Origin: Streptococcus tangpeifui
GTDB taxonomy: Bacteria > Bacillota > Bacilli > Lactobacillales > Streptococcaceae
DNA length: 64,000 bases
Assembly (NCBI RefSeq): GCF_011038795.1
Contig: NZ_JAAKDU010000003.1
Coordinates: forward strand, 62,001 to 126,000
Direction of reading: 5' to 3'
The notes beneath the pieces were generated by a model. It made no database searches and had not been told where the DNA came from. It worked only from the letters and a program-made list of their open reading frames with translations. Both the position numbers and the translations under genes were made by a program. Positions 57,709 to 64,000 of this stretch are shown piece after piece (position 1 is the first letter of the stretch; each line of letters starts with the position of its first letter).

Positions 57709-57771
57709 TTCACGACATATTTTGGCCGTTTCACGACATTTTCGTGCACAAAGTAAAAAATAGGTTATACT
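57709..57771 (+). promoter_or_regulatory. 21-bp-phased direct repeat (LytTR-type operator?) with -10
   Basis: TTCACGACAT occurs at 57709 and again at 57730, exactly 21 bp apart. TATACT (57766-57771) follows 26 bp after the second copy, with no -35. Two repeats one or two helical turns apart upstream of a bare -10 is the pattern for LytTR activators such as ComE or BlpR. The actual regulator is unknown. Confidence 0.5.
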
Positions 57772-57793
57772 GTCATTGTTGGATGCAATAGTT

Positions 57794-57895
57794 GAAGCTT
57801 GTTAGTATTTTTGATTGGTGATTAACTCAACAAGCTTCCTGACTCCTTCTTTATTTAAATCAACTCGGGTCCTTTGCTACTTTAGGCCCGAGTGA
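57794..57895 (+). other. Structured leader: two hairpins
   Basis: GAAGCTTGTT / AACAAGCTTC is a perfect 10-bp stem (57794-57838). A second stem AATCAACTCGGG / CCCGAGTGATT (57858-57895) follows, then CTTTACT. They lie between the phased direct repeat promoter and the short frame at 57930. Confidence 0.6.
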
Positions 57896-57929
57896 TTCTT
57901 TACTCCCAAATAGTAAAAGGAGAGGCCGT

Positions 57930-58031
57930 ATGGGTGCTTTCCTTTTGCTTTATTTACTAGTTTATACTCAAAGAAAATCAGTAATAGATAAGACGACGAA
58001 GCATAGACAGTACTGGGTTACGGCAAGCTGA
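57930..58031 (+). CDS. Possible 33-residue small protein, interrupted by a MITE
   Basis: AAAAGGAGAG stands 5 nt before ATG 57930. The frame gives MGAFLLLYLLVYTQ and then runs into the MITE-like element at 57965, ending at TGA 58029. The hydrophobic start could be a small membrane peptide or the start of a gene cut by the element. Good ribosome-binding site, otherwise no support. Confidence 0.3.
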   Translation: MGAFLLLYLLVYTQRKSVIDKTTKHRQYWVTAS

Positions 58032-58066
58032 AGCCAACGGGATATAGTTTTGATTTTTAAAGAGTA
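57965..58066. repeat. MITE-like element, 102-bp form
   Basis: Terminal inverted repeats TACTCAAAGAAAATCA and TGATTTTTAAAGAGTA (13 of 16 match as inverted repeats). Interior has AAGACGACGAAGCATAGACA and GGTTACGGCAAGCTGAAG. The ends resemble short repeats common in pneumococcal and oral streptococcal genomes. Confidence 0.7.
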
Positions 58067-58111
58067 TTAGCTTAATGTGCAATGCCACAGTCTTATAGGA
58101 GGTAGCGGCGA

Positions 58112-58498
58112 ATGAGAACCTATCGGAGGTTTACTGTAACCAGCCTTATCACCCTAATGCTCATTATCTGGCTGGGATTTTTCTTGTCGATTGCCCTATG
58201 GAAGATTATCTTTCTAGGAGTAATTAATTTTATCCTAGACTATTTGGCCTACCGTGTAGCTTATGAGGAATCTTCTGGCAGTGAATTAACGTTGCGAGAA
58301 ACATTACAAGGATTTTATCGGCTGATCGGCAATAAGTACTCACTAGTATTTTTAGGTCTTGTACTTATTACAGTCATCTACGATTATGTGACCCACAAAC
58401 CTCAGATTGATAACTATTTCTTTATCAGTCTTCTCATAATGACTTGTGGGATTCAGTTTATCAGCGCTTCCAATGGTAGATCTAAGAAGTGCCAATAA
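58112..58498 (+). CDS. Unknown small membrane protein
   Basis: A 128-residue protein with four hydrophobic segments (about 8-28, 30-48, 78-95, 103-120) and a basic end NGRSKKCQ. TAGGAGGT stands before ATG. No family recognised. It directly follows the MITE-like element, whose right end is 46 bp upstream of the ATG. Confidence 0.6.
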   Translation: MRTYRRFTVTSLITLMLIIWLGFFLSIALWKIIFLGVINFILDYLAYRVAYEESSGSELTLRETLQGFYRLIGNKYSLVFLGLVLITVIYDYVTHKPQIDNYFFISLLIMTCGIQFISASNGRSKKCQ

Positions 58499-58670
58499 CA
58501 TCCCAATCAGCTTATTCTTCTAATCTTATTTAATAAAATTAACAAAAATAAGTAATTGAGATGTTATTTTGGGATGGTAAAGTGTTAGAGTGGGTTTTCG
58601 ATAATAGTTGTTAATTGAAAGTTAATTATTGTTAAAAATTTAGGTGATATTTATTTTATGGAGAAAAGTG

Positions 58671-58964
58671 ATGAAAGCAAGTTATAAAGGAAAATTAATT
58701 GATGTCTGGCGAATTAGCAAGGCCGCTCCTTATCCTGCTTGGGTGGCAGAGGCCTTTAAAAAGAAGTGTTTGACTTGGAGGGATAGCAAGAATTTGCAGG
58801 TTCTGATTCCAGCTTTGGATCCTAATTGGGCTAGTGACAGCCATTTTTATGGCTATGGTATGTATGCAACAGCTCAGGTTGGTGATGTTATCGACCATAC
58901 CAATGGACGGATTATTCCTGCTGAACGTTTCGAGCAAGCTTATCGTACTATTGGTGATTGGTAA
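58671..58964 (+). CDS. Unknown 97-residue protein, possibly PGDYG-like
   Basis: ATG 58671 with GGAGAAAAG upstream; an earlier start at 58644 is not needed. The protein has VWRISKAAPYPAWVAEAFKKK at the start and VGDVIDHTNGRIIPAERFEQAY near the end; the latter resembles the end of small phage-type proteins that close GDW-...-I-P-...-F-xxxY. No nearby phage genes support that. Soluble, no signal. Confidence 0.55.
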   Translation: MKASYKGKLIDVWRISKAAPYPAWVAEAFKKKCLTWRDSKNLQVLIPALDPNWASDSHFYGYGMYATAQVGDVIDHTNGRIIPAERFEQAYRTIGDW

Positions 58965-59068
58965 TAAACTTACCTAGAGATGGGGATGATTTTACGATAG
59001 GCTTATCCTCACCTTAGCTTTTTAATCAGTGTGAAAGTTTCTGCTGGCGGCAATTTTGGATTTTTCAT

Positions 59069-59385
59069 GAGAGTGAGACAAAATCAGTAGGAGAATAGCA
59101 GTAAAAAACTCAAAAGTTGAAATTTTAGTTTGTATTCCTACCTCCGCACAGTTTAATCAAGATCCAAAGCCGTTAAGTCATGCAAAGGAATTTAGGAAAT
59201 CTCCTAGGTGATAAAATACTTAGGAGATTTTTTATATTATCAGTAGACATATTTGTAAGGAGCTGAGCGCCAGCAGCTATGTCTCTAATTCTACAGTATG
59301 GTAGGCATGTTCAATTTTAGCTCTCAAACAGTTCAGTGACTGTTTAAGAGGGGTGTCTGAAAATGAGGAAAGTCTCCCAAGCATA
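59069..59385. repeat. GAGAGTGAGAC mosaic repeat, copy with terminator
   Basis: CAAAGCCGTTAAGTCATGCA and GGAATTTAGGAAA match 11677-11708. AAATCTCCTA / TAGGAGATTT plus TTT (59198-59234) is a good terminator. AACAGTTCAGTGACTGTTTA (59327) matches AACAGCCCAGTGGACTGTTT at 46659. Confidence 0.65.
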
Positions 59386-59432
59386 TTTTTGTAGACGCTT
59401 TCTTTTAGGCTTTTAAAGAAGGAAAATGAGCA

Positions 59433-59635
59433 ATGGCCGATTCAAAAAGGACGACTGAAGCCTTGACCAGCTTTTTTCTAATCTTATCTATTATCATTAT
59501 CCCGTGTATTTGGGGGACTTATTTACAGTGCACTAGCGATTTCTGATAGTGAAAGTCGGATGTTAGACTGGTGCCTGTAGGAATATTTTTGGCCCTTTCA
59601 GTACTTTTAGTTTGAGGATGATGTCTATTAAAAAA
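59433..59635 (+). pseudogene. Decayed two-span membrane protein gene
   Basis: ATG 59433 opens MADSKRTTEALTSFF and LILSIIIIPCIW, then stops at 59544. A frame change continues with LIYSALAISDSESRMLDWC, stops, and another change gives VGIFLALSVLLV. Read together it is a plausible two-helix protein broken by two frameshifts. No family recognised. Confidence 0.45.
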
Positions 59636-59852
59636 TTATGAGTGACCCCCAAACAGTCTAAATCATCACTTCTGTCTAGTTTAATGATATAAATTGGATG
59701 TTTCAATCAGTTCAGCATTTCGTCTCGGTTTTATAGCTGAGATTTTTTAACAGTCTAAATCATAGGATTCTATCAGTATTTCCCTAGATAGTATAAGTTT
59801 TATGAGTGAAATCGTGCTATACTCCTATTACTATTGGAAGAAGGAGCAAAAT

Positions 59853-60659
59853 ATGATTAAGGTAATTGCGACCGATATGGATGGAACCTTTTTAAGAGAT
59901 GATAAAACCTTTGATCGCCAGCGATTTGCCCGGGTTCTCAAGAAGTTAGAGGAACGAGATATTAAGTTTGTTATTGCTAGCGGCAATCAGCATTGCCAGT
60001 TGCGGTTGAATTTTCCGCAATACGATCACAGATTGACCTATGTGTCAGAAAATGGTTCTCATGTTGTGACAGAAAATCAAACGATCTGGGAAAATTTTAT
60101 CGAGCGGCAGACAGCTCTTGACTGTTTGAATTTTCTTAAAGAAAACTTCCCTCAAGCTCTAAATATGGTTATCTGTAAAGATATGGCTTATTTATTGACA
60201 GATGCCGATCCTAAAACGATTGATGTGCTTAAGAGTTATTTGTTGCCAAAAATGCAACTGGTCGAGCGTTTTGAGCAAATGCCAGAGGATCCTATTTTTC
60301 AGCTGACGGTCTGGGTTCCTGAAGAATTAACCCAGCAAGTTGTGACGGAAGTTTCTCAGACTTTTGCTGACCGAAATTTGACAGGGACCTCCAGTGGTCC
60401 CGGAAGCGTTGATATCATCATCTCTGGTATGCATAAGGGGAAAGGGCTGAGCTATCTTCTTGATTATTGGGGGCTGGAAGCAGCTAATCTCATGTGTTTT
60501 GGTGATGGTGGCAATGATATTGAGATGCTAAAGCTGGCCGGTCAATCCTATGTCATGGCCAATGCACCAGAAAGCATTAAGGAGTTTGGACAGTTAGCAC
60601 CATCGAATAATGAAGATGGGGTCTTACAGGTTATTGAAAACTATCTAGATAGGTTGTGA
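59853..60659 (+). CDS. Cof-type HAD-IIB phosphatase
   Basis: A 268-residue HAD phosphatase: motif I ATDMDGTFLRDD, motif II FVIASGNQ, motif III Lys in GMHKGKGLSYLL, motif IV GDGGNDIEML. The type IIB cap lies between II and III. It dephosphorylates sugar phosphates or similar small metabolites. AGAAGGAG precedes ATG 59853. Confidence 0.9.
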   Translation: MIKVIATDMDGTFLRDDKTFDRQRFARVLKKLEERDIKFVIASGNQHCQLRLNFPQYDHRLTYVSENGSHVVTENQTIWENFIERQTALDCLNFLKENFPQALNMVICKDMAYLLTDADPKTIDVLKSYLLPKMQLVERFEQMPEDPIFQLTVWVPEELTQQVVTEVSQTFADRNLTGTSSGPGSVDIIISGMHKGKGLSYLLDYWGLEAANLMCFGDGGNDIEMLKLAGQSYVMANAPESIKEFGQLAPSNNEDGVLQVIENYLDRL

Positions 60660-60669
60660 GAAGAAAGCT

Positions 60670-61053
60670 ATGAAAATTGAACATTTAGCTATCTATGTCA
60701 AGGATTTAGAGGGAGCTCGAAATTTTTTTGAAACATACTTTCAAACCCAGTCCAATCAGCTCTACCACAACCCAAAGACTGGCTTTCGGTCTTATTTCTT
60801 GAGTTTTACAGATGGGGCTAGACTGGAAATTATGAGTAGGCCAGATACGTTAGACCTTGCTAAAGCAGCTAATCGAACTGGGTTGGCTCATTTTGCTATG
60901 AGTCTCGGAAATAGGAAGGCGGTTGATGATTTGACGAAACGCTTAGAGGCCGATGGTTACAAGTGCATCAATGGCCCTCGAACAACAGGCGATGGCTATT
61001 ATGAATCTGTTATTCTAGGATTTGAGGATAATACCATAGAATTAACTGTCTAA
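60670..61053 (+). CDS. VOC-family (glyoxalase-like) protein
   Basis: A 127-residue VOC protein with metal-ligand candidates His5 (KIEHLAIYV), Glu in ARLEIMSRP, His in GLAHFAMSL and Glu in NTIELTV, a full glyoxalase-type set. It starts 10 bp after the HAD gene, so the two are probably co-transcribed. Confidence 0.85.
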   Translation: MKIEHLAIYVKDLEGARNFFETYFQTQSNQLYHNPKTGFRSYFLSFTDGARLEIMSRPDTLDLAKAANRTGLAHFAMSLGNRKAVDDLTKRLEADGYKCINGPRTTGDGYYESVILGFEDNTIELTV

Positions 61054-61241
61054 ATAATCGTATTTCTTATCTGTCTTTTAATATAGAGTTTAGCTGGTGA
61101 TTTTCATCAGCTTTTTCCGTATGTAATCATAGGATAGTACCAATTCCTAGTAGGATTCTATAAGAAAGAGCCGTTATAAGGTTTTATAATATCAATAAGA
61201 CTTAGCTTACGAAAGGAGTGGGGGTTGGCCCTAACTGATTT

Positions 61242-61841
61242 ATGACCAAGAAATTATATTTGATGCGGCATGGAGAGACTCTTTTTAACACCCAAAAACG
61301 GGTTCAGGGCTGGTGCGATTCTCCTCTAACGCCAGATGGTATTGAGCAGGCGAAGCAGGCTAGGAACTGGTTTAAGGCCAATGATGTTGACCGTCAAGCT
61401 ATCTATTCTTCAACCCAAGAACGAGCTGCAGATACGGCACGCCTTATTGCTGAAAATGATAGGATTAAGCAGCTCAAGGGGCTCAAGGAAATGAACTTTG
61501 GTATCTTCGAGGCCCAACCAGAAAATCTTTTACCAAAAATGCGGCCAGGAGCTCGCTCCTTTGAAAATCTCCTGGTTCCTTATGGCGGTGAGGATATTAT
61601 TAAGGTTGGTGAGCGGGTTTGTCAAGAGGTTCTAATGACAGCAGAAAATGACCCAGCACAAGAAATCATTATGGTCAGTCATGGAGCAGCCCTCTGGGGA
61701 CTCATTCAGCATTTAGATTTGGCTTTTCCAGAAGGAGTAACATTCGGTAACTGCAATATCTGCCTCTACGAGTACGAGAGTGGTAGTTTAATACTAAGAA
61801 AAGTCATTGATCCTTTAGGTAAGAAAGAAGTGGTTTTATGA
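61242..61841 (+). CDS. Histidine phosphatase (phosphoglycerate mutase-like), tandem copy 1
   Basis: A 199-residue branch-1 histidine phosphatase. Catalytic LYLMRHGETLFNTQKRVQGW, STQERAADTA, LKEMNFGIFEAQ and second His in IMVSHGAALWG. Likely a broad phosphatase rather than a glycolytic mutase. It overlaps the next copy by 4 bp (ATGA). Confidence 0.9.
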   Translation: MTKKLYLMRHGETLFNTQKRVQGWCDSPLTPDGIEQAKQARNWFKANDVDRQAIYSSTQERAADTARLIAENDRIKQLKGLKEMNFGIFEAQPENLLPKMRPGARSFENLLVPYGGEDIIKVGERVCQEVLMTAENDPAQEIIMVSHGAALWGLIQHLDLAFPEGVTFGNCNICLYEYESGSLILRKVIDPLGKKEVVL

Positions 61842-62440
61842 AAACACTCTACCTCATGCGACATGGGCAAACACGTTTTAATGTGCAAAAACGAATCCAA
61901 GGAGCTTCAGACTCTCCCTTGACAGAGTTAGGTATTGAACAGGCCAGATTAGCTAAGCAATTCTTTGATGACCAGAAAATCGAGTTTGATGCTGTTTATG
62001 CCTCAACCCAAGAGCGAGCCGGCGATACAGCCCAAATCGTCAGCGGTCGTAATGATATTATCCGTCTCAAGGGACTCAAAGAGATGGATTTCGGCTCTTA
62101 TGAGGCACAGCCGGAATACCTCAATCCACCTCTGCATACGGATGGAACAGGCTATCGCGATGCCTTCGTCTTTTTTGGAGGAGAAGATACTATGGCTGTC
62201 CGCCGCCGCATGGTTGAAACGCTCACCAATCTCATGGGGGAATTAGCAGAAGGCAGTCAGGTTTTAGCGGTCAGTCACGGGGCTGCCATTGCTCAGTTTT
62301 TTCGAGGAGCTTTGGAAGAAGTTCCTGATGTGCGAGGAATGAGTAACTGTGCTATTCTCAAGTTCACCTATGATAAAGGACAGTTTGATATGCACTATAT
62401 CTACAATCCGATGCAAAAAGAGTTTATCTATCAAAAATAG
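61838..62440 (+). CDS. Histidine phosphatase, tandem copy 2
   Basis: A 200-residue relative of copies 1 and 3: LYLMRHGQTRFNVQKRIQGA, STQERAGDTA, LKEMDFGSYEAQPEYL, VLAVSHGAAIAQ. It differs from the other two in GASDSPL for GWCDSPL and in Gln for Glu after RHG. Translationally coupled to copy 1. Confidence 0.9.
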   Translation: MKTLYLMRHGQTRFNVQKRIQGASDSPLTELGIEQARLAKQFFDDQKIEFDAVYASTQERAGDTAQIVSGRNDIIRLKGLKEMDFGSYEAQPEYLNPPLHTDGTGYRDAFVFFGGEDTMAVRRRMVETLTNLMGELAEGSQVLAVSHGAAIAQFFRGALEEVPDVRGMSNCAILKFTYDKGQFDMHYIYNPMQKEFIYQK

Positions 62441-62610
62441 TCGAACCTCTCCTTGGGAACCTCAGCCATTCGTGTTAAATATGGGATCGAGGTTGAGTTT
62501 TCCCTTTTTATTAACTGATTGCTTGGTAGTGGCTTAAGCAGCTGTTTCGTTAAGACAAGTAGAGTTGTATAATAGTCTTGTAAATCATTTTCCTAGAAGG
62601 AGTAGCTTAG

Positions 62611-63213
62611 ATGGCAACACATCTTTATTTGATGAGGCATGGTGAAACCCTCTTCAATGTTCAAAAACGGATTCAGGGTTGGTGCGACTCTCCCTTAACT
62701 CAAAAAGGAGTTGATCAAGCCAAGCAGGCGGGCCGTTATATGCGAAAGCATGGTATTAAGGCAGACGCTTATTTTGCTTCAACAACTGAGCGGGCTTGTG
62801 ATACCTTAGAGCTGGCGACAGGCGTAAGCAAGTACGGCCGTCTCAAGGGTCTCAAAGAAATGAGCTTTGGTAGCTTTGAAGGGCAGCAAGAGTACCTTCA
62901 CCCACCGCGGGACTATCGTCGTAAGGTCGGTAATTATTATGAAATCCATGGTGGTGAGTCTGATAGTCAGGTTCAGGAGCGCCTTAAGGCAACCATCACC
63001 CAGCTGGCTCAAGATTATGATGGACAAACAATTTTAGCGGTCAGTCATGCTGGAGCCCTCATGCATTTTGCCCATGCCGTTGGGATTAATTGGGAATCCT
63101 ACCAAATTTTTCCGACCAATTGCTCAATTTTTGAATACAGCTATGACCGAGGTCAATTCAAGCTACTAAGGCTAATTGATCCTATTCAAGAGGTCGTTTA
63201 TAACTTTGATTAA
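62611..63213 (+). CDS. Histidine phosphatase, tandem copy 3
   Basis: A 200-residue protein: LYLMRHGETLFNVQKRIQGW, STTERACDTL, LKEMSFGSFEGQQEYLHPP, ILAVSHAGALMH. Its GWCDSPLT matches copy 1, while QEYLxPP matches copy 2. A 170-bp gap and GAAGGAGTAG separate it from copy 2. Confidence 0.9.
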   Translation: MATHLYLMRHGETLFNVQKRIQGWCDSPLTQKGVDQAKQAGRYMRKHGIKADAYFASTTERACDTLELATGVSKYGRLKGLKEMSFGSFEGQQEYLHPPRDYRRKVGNYYEIHGGESDSQVQERLKATITQLAQDYDGQTILAVSHAGALMHFAHAVGINWESYQIFPTNCSIFEYSYDRGQFKLLRLIDPIQEVVYNFD

Positions 63214-63308
63214 AAGGTCAGATTAGAGCGAAAGCATAGGATAGTATTAGAATTTCTAATGATAGATGAGGTTTGCCAAATTTTATCGGGCTATAATAAG
63301 AATAATGA

Positions 63309-64000
<692 letters not shown>

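Larger units (their letters stand above)
57313..58111. other. 800-bp non-coding region with MITEs, 21-bp direct repeats and structured leader
   Basis: No sizeable gene. It holds a MITE-like element (57447-57603), a phased direct repeat with -10 (57709-57771), two strong hairpins (57794-57838; 57858-57895), a short frame with perfect ribosome-binding site (57930) and a second MITE-like element (57965-58066). Confidence 0.6.
58965..59852. other. Non-coding region with mosaic repeat and decayed gene
   Basis: Contains the GAGAGTGAGAC repeat (59069-59385) and the remains of a small membrane protein gene (59433-59635). The rest, to the HAD gene, shows nothing I recognise. Confidence 0.6.

Overview
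The window reads as a chromosomal segment of a Streptococcus of the mutans group, closer in style to S. sobrinus, S. downei or S. criceti than to S. mutans itself. The reasons are a GH70 glucosyltransferase, two secreted glucan-binding-repeat proteins and a secreted fructanase, all with KxYKxGKxW-type or similar signal sequences, streptococcal gene orders (rplU-prp-rpmA; cpsY-lspA-rluD-pyrR-pyrP-pyrB-carA-carB; cysteine desulfurase-thiI), and extended -10 promoters (TGN-TATAAT). The species is an inference; no 16S gene is present.

Layout: 1-5680 carries the end of a flavin-dependent oxidoreductase, then a PRD/EIIA-type activator divergent from a fructose-type PTS (IIA, IIB, IIC) plus a class II ketose-bisphosphate aldolase. 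5749-9210 holds three related small membrane proteins around an orphan fabF. 9791-11160 has two VOC proteins and a GNAT enzyme. 11983-14636 holds two overlapping HPK10-type histidine kinases: the first keeps the phospho-acceptor His but has lost the ATPase boxes, the second keeps the ATPase boxes but has lost the His. 14750-19666 includes an Mbeg1-like hydrolase, a MerR regulator with a 19-bp-spacer promoter, tRNA-Thr(CGU) and a FAH-family hydrolase. 20168-24637 is a very large GH32 fructanase with 132-bp tandem glucan-binding repeats.

24855-37626 is mostly housekeeping: uvrC (probably leaderless), gor, folC, cysteine desulfurase, thiI, a CapA protein, GNAT genes (one frameshifted), a TMEM175-type channel, and the L21-Prp-L27 operon with its leader RNA. 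38057-45353 is the glucan locus: an insoluble-type Gtf and two repeat-only secreted proteins resembling dextranase inhibitor or glucan-binding proteins. 45629-57253 has a YoaK protein, cpsY, lspA, rluD and the pyrimidine operon with a PyrR attenuator. 57254-64000 has a repeat-rich gap with a 21-bp-phased direct repeat promoter, small unknown proteins, a Cof-type HAD phosphatase, a VOC protein, a tandem triplet of histidine phosphatases, and the start of a GH1 6-phospho-beta-glucosidase.

Intergenic DNA is unusually rich in repeats: a hairpin family ending in CTTTGTATCTT that sits in the 5' regions of PTS IIB, carA and carB; a MITE-like family with ends TACTCAAAGAAAATCA / TGATTTTTAAAGAGTA; and mosaic elements starting GAGAGTGRGAY. 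The two most original signals are the complementary degenerate kinase pair and the CTTTGTATCTT hairpin family, whose stems differ in sequence but keep pairing.
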